DNA of 64,000 nt from Agelas oroides (GCA_949130485.1 OX422187.1:62001-126000), one strand, 5' to 3'; positions 10,472-22,296 are shown, counted from the first letter of the stretch. Program-made: numbers and translations. Notes: generated from the sequence alone by a model not told the origin.

Positions 10472-12269
10472 TTATAGCTGCACTAGCACAAAAGTATAGT
10501 AGAACAAGTTTTTGATGCCGGCTGCAAGGTAGACAGTGTAGATGTTTTGCAGGGCATACGCATATGCAGCAGTACGCAGGTCAAGTCCAAGGTCAAACTC
10601 TCTCACTGCATTCATAATTTGCTAGAGGGAGAAAAGATTCAATTCATCCCCTTTTCCAGAGTCTATGATTAGCCCATTAGGGTTTTACTGTATAATGCCT
10701 CCCAAGTCATGATGCAAATCATACCACTGCTCGAAACCAGCCCATATCTTAATCAGATGAGTAGGGACACTTACCTTCCTCACCAGTCACATAAAACACT
10801 GTTTTGGCTAATTTAGCACCCTGTATATCACTTTCCCTGGAAAAGCCATCCACAATGGTTTATCAAAACTGTCAAATTCATTTGCAAACACAGAATGGCT
10901 TCCATCCCAGCAACAATGAATGTTAATTGGCTAGTGCCCTGAGGCTGAGTAGTCACCCCTCCCCCTCCAACTGACAAGAGTGATGATTGAGACTAGCTCA
11001 CCTGGATCCTCATGGCAAATTCTGGTGTGGGTACAATGGGGATGGACCCCGGCTGGCTCCCCAAGAACTTGCTCTCCAAACTCTTCAGCATGCTTGCTGC
11101 AAAGAAAGGCGACCAATCCTCAAGCAGTGAAAAGATGGGCTAACACGAGGGAGTTGCTAGCAATTAACAACTTGCTGACATACCCAGGAGGTGGAAGTTT
11201 GACTCTCTCTCGTACTTTCAAGTGAGTCTGCAGTAGCTGACATGGTTAAGATTCTTCAGCCACTCAAAGTACGACATTGTCATACCGCCAGCATTCGCAA
11301 ACATGTCCTGTAAAGAACCAGAGAAACTGGCACGCATGAGGAGAGAGAGGGAGAGATATCTATGTATGCACACTTACTGGAATCACTAGTACTTTTCTGT
11401 CCAAGAGGATCTTCTCGGCTGCAATGGTTGTGGGACCGTTTGCACCCTCCGCTATCACCTGCATACGTAACATAACCAGAGATTGCAACTCATCCTCCTC
11501 ACCCCTCACTCCTCCCATCCGTCATCCTTCACACCTCTCACTCCTCACCACCCATGCACCCGCACTCACCTTTGCCTTCATATTCCTGGCAATGTCTGCG
11601 GTGATCATTCTCTCTCCTGCGGCAGGAACCAGGATGTCACACTCGGCTGTCAGCAGGTTTTCCTCAGTCGCTGTGGCTCCAGGGAAGCCCATAATGGTGC
11701 CGTTGGTCTGAGTGGAGTACAGCCTCCATAACATTAGCTCTGACACACACACACAGCACAACATATCAATCCTTCACACCAGCATGTATTCCACAAGCTC
11801 TTTTGGATCAATCCCCTCCTCTCTGTTCATGATGTTGCCATCTCTCTCTATCACACCTACCAGCTTGGCACCCTCGCGACAGAGATACCAACAAGTATGC
11901 ATGCCTATTTTGCCAAACCCCTGAAGAGAGAGAGAAAGTGGTCACGTAAACTGCAGGAAATGTGACTGTTATGTCAAGGTGCTTTTGCAAATTGGCCTAC
12001 CTACTGTGATCATAGGATCATAGGATCATATATAGCCTCCAAGAACTGTTGGAGTCCATAAGCATTGAAATTGTCTATATACATTCACAGTGTCAGATGT
12101 TGCCCTCAGGGATGTTGGCAGACTATAAAGCTTTCTAATTTAGTAGACATTTCAATATTACTGTGGTTCACGTATATACTTGTACAGTGAAGGTTTTGCC
12201 TGGTGTCACGCTGATTGCTGAACAATATTCAGCCTCCAATAGGAGACTGCGAATACTGTAGAACACACC
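10472..12269 (-). pseudogene. GLUD1-like: Glutamate dehydrogenase, 5'-truncated and damaged copy
   Basis: The exons read by eye are 12180-12269, 11780-11920, 11570-11737, 11378-11458, 11184-11307, 11002-11096 and 10472-10621, with GT-AG borders and phases that add up. They match the second half of animal GLUD: TPGKTFTVQ, GFGKIGMH (NAD-binding glycines), [48 protein letters not shown] and LGLDLRTAAY. The enzyme interconverts glutamate and 2-oxoglutarate in mitochondria. The substrate-binding N-terminal half is absent, since the neighbouring YIPF gene begins only 500 bp upstream. An in-frame TGA at 11218-11220 replaces a conserved Phe. The exon expected between 11002 and 10621 is recognisable only in degraded form near 10775-10840, and its phases do not fit. 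I infer a pseudogene. Confidence 0.8.
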
Positions 12270-12768
12270 CTGACGAGAGAGTGTCACTCATGAGATCAGT
12301 ACAATGCCATGACTTGCTGACCCTACAGGATCAGCCTGGCTAATTCATAGCGTGCATATAGCATACAATAACCACATATGCATGAAATCATTTAGACTAT
12401 TGTGCTCAAAAATGTCCACAAAGCAAAAGAGGATACCAGCCAGAAGGATGTGCTACACAAGCCACAGGTACATGTACACAGAAGTATACGCAGCATGCAA
12501 TTAACCATACAGGCACGTCCAGAAGTGGTCTGACTATGATGAAGATGGCCAACAACCAGTCAGTAGTTTGGAAGTGGAACAATGTGACAATGCATGTTGT
12601 GCTGTACATTCATTTGTTTGTACATACAAGAAATTTGCTACTTAAACAAAGGTGTTGGTAACTTGGTATTCAGCTGAGTGTCCCACTGGTGAAAGTCTCA
12701 CTGTGGGTGATGAATACCCTGCCAGTGAAGGTCTTGCAGTATGCACTGAATAGCTCGTACTATTGTGC
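12270..12768. other. Intergenic, no gene seen
   Basis: Sequence between the truncated dehydrogenase and the YIPF 3' end. I looked for the missing dehydrogenase N-terminal exons here on the minus strand and found none. An open frame over 12642-12863 overlaps the YIPF last exon in another frame and looks like a shadow. Confidence 0.5.
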
Positions 12769-15141
12769 TCAGAGACAGCAGGTGTGGGAAGGGTGGAGTC
12801 TTGGGGAGCCAGAGCGGAACTGAAGTATATAGTAGAACTGTACAAGACAAGGGTTAGGGCCACTGTAACTAGCAGTCAAGCTAGAGACCATCTCTTCAAC
12901 ACATAATCAGAGACAGGGATAGAGTTAGTATGAGACAGGGTGATCTCTACCTTGAAGCCCACAGCCAGCCCAGCATGCATCAGGAACACTGTCACCAGAC
13001 AAGCAACAGCCAGCTGAGTTTGGTGTGGGGGCAGGGCAGGAGGGGGAGGGGAATGGAAACAGCTGGTTACGGACATGCTAATAAAATGTTTTGCCAAAAT
13101 CAGATACTTTTTTGTTCTCAGATTTGAACGGTTTCCACACAGCAAGCACTAGCACAGCTCCTGTGAAAGAAATGTGTCACCATTAGCATGCAGGGGTACC
13201 TAGCTGCCGTTTTTAAGTTGTCCAGGCTCCTGGAAATGAGGGTCACGTACCTGAAAGGGCTGTTCCGACACCTAGCAAGGCCCAACGTAACATATCACTG
13301 TTGATCACCCATAGCATCTAAAGGGATGCATGCAATACCTTTTGGGTTAGGCTCCTCCCCCTCTCCCTCCCTTTCTCCACTAGCAATGTACTGTGATGGG
13401 GATGGAAATGCTGATGCTATAGCCATAGATGGAGAGTAGCTCCAGCAGGGAGTAGCGGTTCTGACTGCCCCTCCACCACAGTAGGCTAGACAGGACGACC
13501 GGCACCAGCCAGGTATAGACGTACAGAGCACATCCCAGGACAATCACCTCATGAAAATGAAATTCCCAAGAACTCTGGTCTCTGTGTGGAGAAGGTGCAC
13601 ACACACACATCTTGTCAGGAAATGTTTTTGACTCCCACTCCTTCCAGTATGGACTATCAAGATTGTGCAAGTGTTGTGTACACAGAAGGCGGGCAGGTTG
13701 GCCTTGTAAAACCACATTTGTAAATTGAGTTATTGGTAGACTGGTGTACTAATCCCAGTGGACACATGGTTGCACCTTCCTTTGTGTGGTGTATGTATGC
13801 TACACATGCCAAGGAGAACACTCAAGCACATGTGACACTCACTCAAACACTTTGACAATGTTTCCACTGATGGCAGTGGAGAAGATGAGGGTCATGCAGA
13901 GTCAGATTGGTCCATAGAGGTCAGGGTTCGGCTGGATCACTTCTGCAAGATTGTACCTCAGTGGTACCATCCCAGCCAACAACCGCTGTGCCACCTGCAC
14001 AATGAGAGGCTCGAGACACTAGTTGGCTGTTGGGCTAGTCAGGGGGAGACGTACCTGGGCAGTTGTGACATCAAAGAAGCCCTGGTAGTATTCCAAGGTG
14101 AGGAGAGAGAGCCATGAGCTGGTGGAACGAGGCTGAGCAGGCTGGAGAGAAAGAAGGCACACTGACAACCGTCTCACTCAACCGTCTCACTTGACAGTTT
14201 ATGTGAAGAGCCACCTCATGTGCTCACCTTTTCCTCATGGCCATCTGCATAGAGAGACAGCAATAGTACACACAGGTGATTGAGAGCATGGGGACTACTG
14301 GTCTACTCCTGATAAGCTCTGGAAGCTAGTGCCATACAAAATGAGATGTGTGACATCACAAGCACAGGGCCAAGAGCTTTGTCTCCTCACATACACCCGG
14401 CATGAACCAACCCGGCATGAACCAACCCGGCATGAACCAACCCGGCATGAACCAACCCGGCATGAACCAAGCCAGCATGAACCAAGCCAAGCCAGCATGA
14501 ACCAAGCCAAGCCAGCATGAACCAAGCCAAGCCAGCATGAACCAAGCCGGCATGGGCCACCCACCATGAACCAGGAGCAACACGCATTGCAGAGGAGGGG
14601 TTGGGAGGAGACCAAACCAGGAGCAACACGCACAATCATGGATGAGGTTGCAAGACCAGTGTGCAAGATATGACACGTCAAATGTCCTAGCAACACATCT
14701 GCCGGAGAGGAATGTAACCTACCTTGAGCTTGATGTGGCTCAATCTGTCCCTCTCCAAAGATTCCAGGCTCACTGTGTAAGTCTTGGGAGGGAACCATTT
14801 AGTCTCATGACAAAGGTTATCGCAACATAGTCTCGTGCCCCGCCCGTGAGCGCCTCCCGGCGTGAGAGGGTGGGGTCTGGGGACAAGACTAATCGCAACA
14901 CATGAAGTGTTAAGTTATCATGTCAGTAAACACGTCATGTGAGACTGGTAAACACACACACATACCTTGAAAAGCAAACTCTGACCCTGAGTCAGCCTGC
15001 AAGAACAAACATATGATATCCACCATCCTACACATCCCCACACTAAATACAGCAGAGTGTTCACTGTCCGAAACCCTTCCGGAGATTCACAGCACACAGC
15101 CATACCTCCATGGTGATGGCTTCATACTTCTCCTCGGCCAT
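12769..15141 (-). CDS. YIPF1/2-like: YIPF1/YIPF2-like Yip1-domain Golgi membrane protein
   Basis: Eleven exons fit with consistent phases: 15106-15141, 14966-14996, 14727-14776 (borders approximate), a 17-nt microexon 14228-14244, 14055-14118, 13843-13994, 13392-13581, 13251-13317, 13108-13160, 12951-13013 and 12769-12837. The start is the ATG at 15139-15141. The protein matches vertebrate YIPF1/2: TLEYYQGFFDV before the first membrane span, NPDLYGP, TAISGN, YVYTWLVP, LLWWR, YSLLELLSIYGYS, LRWALLGVGTALSG, LAVWKP and a last hydrophobic span. Yip1 proteins have five membrane spans, bind Rab GTPases and act in ER-Golgi traffic. One oddity is an in-frame TGA at 13902-13904 where relatives have Trp (GPFW). 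It could be a sequence error, a null allele or early decay. NUDT8 starts divergently 80 bp away. Confidence 0.85.
14396..14560. repeat. Minisatellite in YIPF intron 3
   Basis: Tandem 15-bp units CATGAACCAACCCGG followed by 20-bp derivatives CATGAACCAAGCCAAGCCAG, about ten units in all. Open frames across it are artefacts of the repeat. Confidence 0.9.
14828..14891. mobile_element. TAGTCTCG foldback MITE in YIPF intron 2
   Basis: 64 bp with ends TAGTCTCGTGCCCCGCCC and the inverse of TAGTCTTGTCCCCAGACC. ATCGCAACA is on both sides (14819-14827 and 14892-14900), an exact 9-bp target duplication. Confidence 0.9.
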
Positions 15142-15220
15142 CGCAGCAGGAGTCGCGGTTCTAATTAGTACACACCAATAAACAAAGTGGGCGTGGCCGC
15201 AGGTCCAAGGCTCGGAAGCG
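15142..15220. promoter_or_regulatory. Bidirectional promoter YIPF / NUDT8
   Basis: Only 79 bases separate the two divergent start codons. They include AAGTGGGCGTGGC, and the same motif occurs in inverse in the FBXO9/PLRG1 intergenic promoter. There is no TATA box near either start. Inferred from layout. Confidence 0.6.
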
Positions 15221-16861
15221 ATGGAGAGCAGTGACGATGATGTGTTGACGAGCATTCTTGATCGCTGCAACAGGGATCGAGTAGCCAGTATTCTTGGTGC
15301 CACCCCTCAGAAGTGGACCAGTGAGGGAGAGGGAAGCGCTGCGGTGCTGGTACCGCTGGTAACAGCCGAGAAAGGGCCTTCCGTCTTGTTCACCCTCCGC
15401 TCCCGGCACATGTCCCGCCACCGAAACCAAGTAAGGTACGGTGCCTCAATAGAGTACTGTCTAGACTTGCCGGTAGAGTCTGCATCTATCGTCCTATCGT
15501 GCACTGCACAGACTTTTGCAACTTGCTTGACTTGAGAAATGGATAATAAAATGCATGGGCAGTGGCCTTTTATACTACCACGAACACACTAGTAATATCC
15601 TCCTACTTTTGTGTCAAGCAACTTGCATATAGGTCTGTATGTGGGGCTGCCAGCCGGTTATGTCTCCATCTTTGCCTGATAGCTTCCCTGGTGGGTTGTC
15701 AGAGAGTGATGACTCTCCGGTCACCACTGCACTCCGGGAGGCAAAAGAGGAACTGGGGATTCCCCCGAGTAAGGTTGAGGTGTGGGGCAAGCTCCCAAGA
15801 TTACCTGACCAAGTAAGTCCGGGAATCCCACCACTAATCCCTGTGGCCCTGAACATGTATCCAAGCTGGCCACAAGGAAGTGAATTATCAAAGGTGCTGC
15901 GTAAATGGGGGTGTATGACTAAAATGGAATGGCCCAGTGTACATCACTACCTGTTCCTGCAAATTCGCTGCAGGTTCGCTCGACAATGATCACTCCTGTG
16001 ATTGGCTGTCTGCATGGCCTGGAACTCAACAGCCTCAGACCAAACAGCTCCGAGGTAGGTGTGTGAGTTTCATTGCTCGTAGTTTAATGGAGCTACCAAC
16101 AGCAATATGATTTGTTTTATAAAAGCCTAGTCTCGTTCCCAGACTATATTCCGTCCACAGAAGGTGCTAAGGCCAATTCCTAACCACAGTAGGCACCAGT
16201 TTACTAAACCTCTGTACAACACTTTTTCTTGGCAGAACATTGCAGTGGGTTGGAGTCCAAACCTGCCGCTACTATCTTGGGACAAAATTTATTACACACA
16301 CTGTTTTGACCAATGTGGTCTTCTTCAGGTATCCAGGTTGAACTGTTCTCCTAAGATATCTGCGGCAAGTTTGGACTACAAATTCGATCTGCTGAATCCC
16401 AGAACTAAGTAAGCTAGTAAGTTGCTGTATGACTCCCTCCACTTGACTATAAGCATGTTAACCAAGTAGCCTCATTCCCAGGCCTCCCCCTGTTATTCTG
16501 CTTTCGTATATTATACTGAATGCCAAAGACGGGGGAGGCCTGGGAACAAGGCTATTAAGCAAGTGTCTACGTATGGAGTGGGAAGGTCAAGCATCAAGTT
16601 GACCACTCTAACTGCAGCCCTCAAACCAACTGCAAACACTTCCCATCTGTGCAGGTGTCCCAGGTTTTCTCTCTCCCATTACGGCACCTTGTGGACCCTG
16701 CTCACCAAAGGTATACCTGCTTCCGGCCATGGCTGGTGCGCATGCCAGTGTTCCTGGCCAGGCCACACAGGATCTGGGGGCTCACAGCCGTTATGATGGA
16801 CCTCACACTATCCCACCTCCTCCCTAACTACACATCTATTTTTTCAGTTGCAGTGAAATAG
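15221..16861 (+). CDS. NUDT8-like: NUDT8-like Nudix hydrolase (CoA pyrophosphatase type)
   Basis: Four exons: 15221-15430, 15633-15812, 15974-16054 and 16655-16861, all phase 0, giving 225 residues (human NUDT8 is about 236). The Nudix box reads GGLSESDD...ALREAKEELGI, the GX5EX7REUXEEXGU pattern that binds metal and the diphosphate. Other matches to NUDT8 are AAVLVPLV, LFTLRSRHMSRHRNQ, NSLRPNSSEV and RIWGLTAV. Family members hydrolyse CoA and related nucleotide diphosphates, often in mitochondria. About 15 residues between the exon 2 start and FPGG are extra relative to relatives, and the acceptor at 15632 is my choice; the one after GCTGCCAG (near 15652) would also stay in frame. No stop or frame break is visible. 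Confidence 0.88.
16467..16554. mobile_element. TAGCCTC foldback MITE in NUDT8 intron 3
   Basis: 88 bp with ends TAGCCTCATTCCCAGGCC and the inverse of TAGCCTTGTTCCCAGGCC. The flanks TTAACCAAG and TTAAGCAAG agree at 8 of 9 positions. Confidence 0.85.
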
Positions 16862-16875
16862 TGATATTATTATCA

Positions 16876-19030
16876 TTAACTCAGAATTCCATTTGAGTGT
16901 ATTGAGAAGCTCTTAACTCGTGAGAAGTAGAAGGGAGTGTAGCGGTAGTCAATGTTGAACTGGGACACTTGCACCTGTCCACTGACCCTGCACACAGTGG
17001 GAGAGACACAGCACCTCACAACCAGAGAGCATGTGTGGCTGTAGGTCTCACTGACCCAGGCCGTTCATTACAAACGGCTATAGTCTCACCTGTGCAAGGA
17101 GTGGCAGTAGTGCTGCTTCCACTGCAGTCGGCTGAACCTCTGCTGTCGCCCTCCTCCTAGCTCCAGTTCCTATGAGAGAGGACAGGTTCACCAAGGTGCA
17201 CTGCACAAGGTTAGGAGAGAATACTACCATGTGGAAACGCTGTTCATGAGAGGCCTCAACTGTGGCCTGGCCACCGGCCCGTCGTCCCCTTGGCACTGGC
17301 CTGGCTGACACCACATCCACACATACCTGAGGAACACACTACACACTGAGGGTTGGGTGTTGCCAGTTTAGTCTGTCACCTACCGTGCTCCCCTGGATGG
17401 TATAGCAGCCGAGAAGGACAGACTCAGAGCTGTGTTTGTGACATAATTTCCCCACAATCCCACCTGGCTCCTCTGGTGATGTTTGATACATCACAGAGCC
17501 TGCACAGATGGGGGAGAGGAGGGAGGGGGAGAGAGGAAGGTTAGGGGAGAGAGGAGGGAGAGGGGGTGCATAAGGAGAACTGAGTAGTGCTGCTAGACTC
17601 ACCATCTGCAAAGAACCTGAGATAGCGATAGTAGACAACTGTATGATAAGCTTTGTAGAATCCATCTAGTGACCATTCCCCAGGCCTTACGTAAGATGTT
17701 TTACTGATATACACTCCTGTACAAGAGGATGAGGAGTGTAGTGACTCTAGACCAGAGTCCTTGTGGGCATCACATACCATTATAATGTAGGTGTGGTGTG
17801 TGAATAAACATCTCCCTCCAACTGCCCCCGTACAAACTTGGACTGCACTCTCCCCACAGCCTGCAGAGGTTCATTTGCTTCACATCAACCAACACACTGC
17901 ACACTCTCTGTACTCACTTTCTGCAAGCCATTCTCCACAGGTGAGCCTCCCTGGCCAGCAGGTAGAACCCTCGACACACCTGGCAGAGGGAACAGCCACA
18001 GTACAAGACCCAACCCTTGGCTAATCATCTTTCACTTACCCTGGCAACTTGCTCCAGGGCCCTCATGTCAAGTTGGGCAGAGATCACCCACCTGAGGATA
18101 TAACGCAGGACCTCAGCTGGCAGGGCAGAGATGTGCACCTCCTGTGTAGAGGACAAGGGTTAGTTCAGGATAACACCATGCTGTGCCCGTATTTACCACA
18201 GGCTGGGGAGGACTCACACTGCTTGGGCTCTTGGGTTGACACACAGTGTCAAGAGAGAGGGCATGACTGTACCAGTCCTGGCAAGGCGTCCTCCAACACT
18301 CCCCTCCCCTCCTCCTCTTCTTCTTCCGTCCTTCCACCCTCCTCTCCGTGGGATACCCTGGACTCAATGTCTGGGACCAGCTGCAGTGCCTGCCGGTAGT
18401 ACATGGTGGCTAGGGAAAGAGAGAGGGAAGGACAGGGTGGGTACACATGTGGCTGGACATAATGCTGAGAACGTCAGTGCAGATCTCTTGAGAATCACTC
18501 AGAACACAATAGCTGTACCTGCAGACATATCCCCACTGCGCTCAGCAGCAACACCCATCCAGTACAGACCTACAGCCTGCAAATCAATGATGAGTGATCG
18601 ACAATGATAAGCTGTCTACCATGATAAGTAATCAGTGATATAAGTTATCGACCATGATAAGTTATCGACCATGAGTTTTGAGTGATAGGCTATCAATTTG
18701 TGTGATGAGAAGTTATCACTGATAGGTTATCATGATCAATAACTCTCACACAAGTACCGAGGGTATATTATCCTATGACGCAGACAGGGTGATCCGTAGT
18801 CTCGCGGAGCCAGACTCTCACACGAAAAGCGGATGAGAGTCTGGCTCCGCGAGACTAGGTGATCCGTGGGCCACATGACATGGCTAGGCTATCAGCAGCT
18901 AGATACTGACCTCCTCTTCCGGTCCCTGGCGCCGCCCTGGCGTGGGCTGCCCGATACCCAGCTCCTGCCGCCACTGCTGACGGAACAAGGTGAGCTCCTC
19001 CGACTCTTCCTCACCGTCTGAAGCACTCAT
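16876..19030 (-). CDS. FBXO9: F-box only protein 9
   Basis: Eleven exons: 18911-19030, 18519-18576, 18218-18409, 18040-18141, 17918-17979, 17778-17860, 17603-17716, 17384-17499, 17228-17326, 17090-17169 and 16876-16987. Matches to animal FBXO9 run throughout: [13 protein letters not shown], the F-box [76 protein letters not shown] and [12 protein letters not shown] near the end. FBXO9 is the substrate-recognition subunit of an SCF ubiquitin ligase, and the N-terminal helical repeat is TPR-like. Phases agree at every junction except inside exon 18218-18409. That exon is one base out between the Glu-rich run and SLDTVCQP, so there is a one-base indel or error there. It sits head to head with PLRG1. 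Confidence 0.88.
18797..18857. mobile_element. TAGTCTCG foldback MITE in FBXO9 intron 1
   Basis: A 61-bp palindrome starting TAGTCTCGCGGAGCCAGAC. GGTGATCCG is on both sides (18788-18796 and 18858-18866), an exact 9-bp target duplication. Confidence 0.9.
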
Positions 19031-19174
19031 GTTGTGCTGTTCGTTGAGCCACGCCCACTTTTACCGTTCAACATCAGGGGCGCGCGCACAGGCCGGCATG
19101 TGTCGAGGGTGGATATTAAATAGAACGGTCACTTAGGATAATTTGTGAGGTGCTAAGGAACGATCTGTCGTGGA
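19031..19174. promoter_or_regulatory. Bidirectional promoter FBXO9 / PLRG1
   Basis: 144 bases between divergent start codons. GCCACGCCCACTTTT near 19050 is the inverse of the GGGCGTGGC motif seen between YIPF and NUDT8. The segment is CpG-containing and has no TATA at a useful distance. Inferred from layout. Confidence 0.55.
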
Positions 19175-22100
19175 ATGGAGGTGAGTAAAACGCAGTGTTG
19201 AATGGAGAACATAGCGATGACCTGCAATCCCTGCGCATATTGACATAGTAAAATGTTCTTGGCTGTAATTTGTCAAGTCATGGACTGAAATATTTACTTG
19301 TGACTCTCATACTGTAAGGCTAGGGTGGCTGATCATATTCTGTCTCCAGGTTGCTGAGCCTGTGGTCAAACACAGCGTCCACACCCTGGTGTTCAGGTCG
19401 CTGAAGCGAAGCCATGATATGTTCATCCACCATGAGGGGCTACCGGTGCCCGAGGATGACCTGGCGTATGTTGACAAGTGCACTCTGCATATAGCTGTTG
19501 AATGATGTGACCTCCCTTCTGCGCTTAGTCTCAAGCTGTTGACTTGTGTGACCTCCCTTCTGCACTTAGTCTCAAGCTGTTGAACTATGTGACCTCCCTT
19601 CTGCACTTAGTCTCAAGCTGTTGAATTATGTGACCTCCCTTCTGCACTTTAGTCTCAAGCAAAAGATTGCATGCAAGATCCGTGATGAGCATGCCCTAGT
19701 GAAGTCCATGCCGCCTCCGAATGAGACTGTCACGAAAATGGCAGCCAAAAGCACGTCGTTGAGTCATGGTATGATACTGTAACTGTCTGTATTGCTATGT
19801 ACTGTTGACCTGTTGTGTGTACATTCTGCAGGCCCCACCCCGGACAGAATGGTGGGAGGACATGCCTTCCCCAGCACACTAGGTCAGCCCTTACCCTCCT
19901 CAGAGGCTAATTCTCCCCCTCCCACTGGCGGAGGGTACCAGCAACCTAGACACGGAGATGCACCCTCCCAGGTACTGTCTGCCTCACACCATTGCCTGCC
20001 TCTCCCCTGCACTAGCCAACACTCACTGTCCTTCCTCTGTCCCCTCCGCCCACCCCTCTGTATCTCTCTCCCTCTACGTCTACTCTCTGTTCATCTCCTC
20101 TCTCCGTCTGTGCCTTCTCTGTATCTCCTCCTCCTCCTCTGCAGGCTCTTGTGCTTAGCAAGGGGACGCAGCTAGTACCCCACAAGGCACTACAGTCTCT
20201 ACGCCCAAAATGGCACCCACCTTGGAAGCTGATGCGAGTGATCTCGGGACACCTGGGATGGGTGCGGTGCATCACTGTTGACCCCAGTAATGAGTGGTTT
20301 GCCACTGGCTCTGGGGACAGAACTATCAAGGTGCAGGCTCCTGACAAGAGTGACTCTCCATGAGTGACCTGTCTATTCATGAGTGGCTCCGTCCTGTCTC
20401 CCCCTCAGTTGTGGGAGCTGGCCACTGGACGTCTAAAACTGACCCTCACCGGGCATATCAGTGCAGTGCGGGCGCTGGCAGTCAGTCCCAGGCAGCCATA
20501 CCTGTTCTCTGCTGGGGAGGACAAACAGGTCAAGTGCTGGGACCTGGAGTATAACAAGGTAACATCCCTCACCTCTAAGTTGCGCAGTACTCGCCGCTCA
20601 TGTGAACTTGGCCACAGTGCAGTTATTGTGTTCGTTCAGTTAAAGTTTGATATGCTATAGTTGTGTCTACTTTGAGAAGCCTCCCTCCCCTGCACTGCAG
20701 GTGGTTCGACACTACCACGGTCACTTGAGTGCTGTGTACTGCATGTCCCTTCACCCAACCATTGACGTCCTCGTCACTGGCAGCAGAGACTCCACTGCAA
20801 GGGTACAAATCATGGTGTACTACAATGGTTAAAGATTGAATTGTATGTACCTGTTCTTGCAGGTGTGGGATATGCGTACCAAAGCATGCATTCACACCCT
20901 CACTGGCCACACCAACACAGTAGGGACCGTGTTCACCCAGCCTCCCAACCCTCAGGTGAGCCATTCTCATGGCCCAAATTCTACAACAAACCAAAAACAT
21001 CCCTTCCAACCAGTTCACCCTCACCACAGGTGGTGACAGGCAGCCATGATTGTAGCATCCGGCTCTGGGACCTGGCTGCTGGCAAGACGAAAGCTGTTCT
21101 CACCAACCACTAGAAGAGTGTGCGAGCCCTGGTCCTCCATCCCTCTGAGTGAGTTCTTCCCTCCAGCCGGGGGAGTTGCTAGGCTCAATGTCCTCCACAC
21201 CCTGTGTGGTGGTAAACAACACCTCCCACTTCAGATTCTGCTTCGCCTCCGCCTCACCTGACAACATTAAGATCTGGAAATTCCCAGATGGCAATTTCCT
21301 GCAAAACTTCACAGGCCACCAGGCACTTATCAACACCCTTGCTGTCAACTCTGACAATGTCCTCGTGTCTGGAGGTAAGTCAACTCTGGTTCTCGCTGTG
21401 TACTCTCTCCCCTTCTCCCTCTCTTCCTTCTCCCCCCTCACTTCCTCCCCCTCTCTTCCGTCTCCCTTCCTCCCTTCGCCCTCTCTTCTCCCTCCCTCCC
21501 TTTGCCCTCCCTCACTTCCTTCTCCCTCCCTCCCTTCGCCCTCCCTTCCTTCTCCCTCCCTCCCTTCGCCCTCTCTTCCTTCTCCCTCCCTCCCTCCCTC
21601 CCTCCCTTCCCTCCACCAATGTAGGGGACAATGGAAGCATGCATTTCTGGGACTGGCAGACTGGCTATAACTTCCAGAAGCTCCAGACACAGGTGCAACC
21701 TGGTTCCCTGGACAGTGAGGCTGGCATATTCACTTGCTGTTTTGACATCAGCGGCTGCCGGCTGCTCGCTGCCGAGGCTGACAAAACAATAAAAATATAC
21801 AAAGAAGAAGAATCAGCGGTAAGGACTGCCTTCTGGTGTCGTGTTAATTTTATACTCCTTCATTGTTGCATACCCCCCATCTTGCCCCTTCTCCTCCTCC
21901 CATCCCTCACACTCCCGATGTCCCTCCCACTGGTCACACTCCCGATGCTCCCCCACCACTCACACTCCCGATGCTCCTCCCACCGCTCACACTCCCGATG
22001 CTCCCCCACCACTCACACTCCCGATGCTCCCCCACCACTCACACTCCCGATGCTCCCCCACCACTCACACTCCTGATGTCCCTCCCACCACTCACACTCC

Positions 22101-22193
22101 CGATATGCTCCCCCGCTGCTCACACACAAACAGACCGAAGAGACTCATCCAATAAATTTCAAAACTGAAATAGTTAAAAGAAAACGCTACTAG
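19175..22193 (+). CDS. PLRG1: Pleiotropic regulator 1 (WD40 spliceosome protein)
   Basis: Twelve exons: 19175-19180, 19350-19465, 19653-19768, 19832-19971, 20145-20330, 20409-20558, 20701-20802, 20863-20955, 21030-21148, 21235-21374, 21625-21818 and 22134-22193, with consistent phases. The N-terminus [18 protein letters not shown], then [87 protein letters not shown] and the C-terminal IVKRKRY all match human PLRG1. The WD40 propeller is part of the Prp19-associated complex that activates the spliceosome. An in-frame TAG at 21111-21113 stands where relatives have Lys (TNHKKSVR). In an essential gene this suggests a sequence error or a damaged allele. Confidence 0.9.
19493..19657 (+). repeat. 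41-bp tandem repeat containing the exon 3 splice acceptor
   Basis: Four units of 41-42 bp (AGCTGTTGAMT...CACTTAGTCTCA). The last unit contributes the CACTTTAG acceptor and the first coding bases of PLRG1 exon 3. The three upstream units each carry a near-identical acceptor-like sequence. Confidence 0.85.
21395..21618 (+). repeat. Polypyrimidine simple repeat in PLRG1 intron 10
   Basis: CTCCCTCCCTTCGCCCTC-type repeats with almost no purines on this strand. The open frames in it are compositional. Confidence 0.9.
21900..22115 (+). repeat. Minisatellite in PLRG1 intron 11
   Basis: About eight or nine units of roughly 25 bp with the core CACTCACACTCCCGATG and CTCCCCCAC. It lies between the last two PLRG1 exons. 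Confidence 0.9.
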
Positions 22194-22296
22194 TATATTC
22201 TCACTTAATACACAGTATAGCAACTTTATAGTATAGTGTTTTCTTCTCAGTACCTCTTTCATTGTGTAACACTTGTTGGACAACTGGTGGGTATTC

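Noticed and set aside
13902-13904. TGA read as Trp (reassigned nuclear code) in YIPF
   Set aside because: The other odd stops are TGA at a Phe site (GLUD), TAG at a Lys site (PLRG1) and TAG/TGA at other sites (tyrosinase), while normal genes here end in TGA and TAG. A single code change cannot explain them.
13902-13904. Selenocysteine at in-frame TGA
   Set aside because: The aligned family residue is Trp, not Cys, and no SECIS-like hairpin was recognised in the 3' region.
21100-21698. Glu/Gly/Arg-rich minus-strand frames
   Set aside because: Antisense of the CTCCCTCC simple repeat in a PLRG1 intron.
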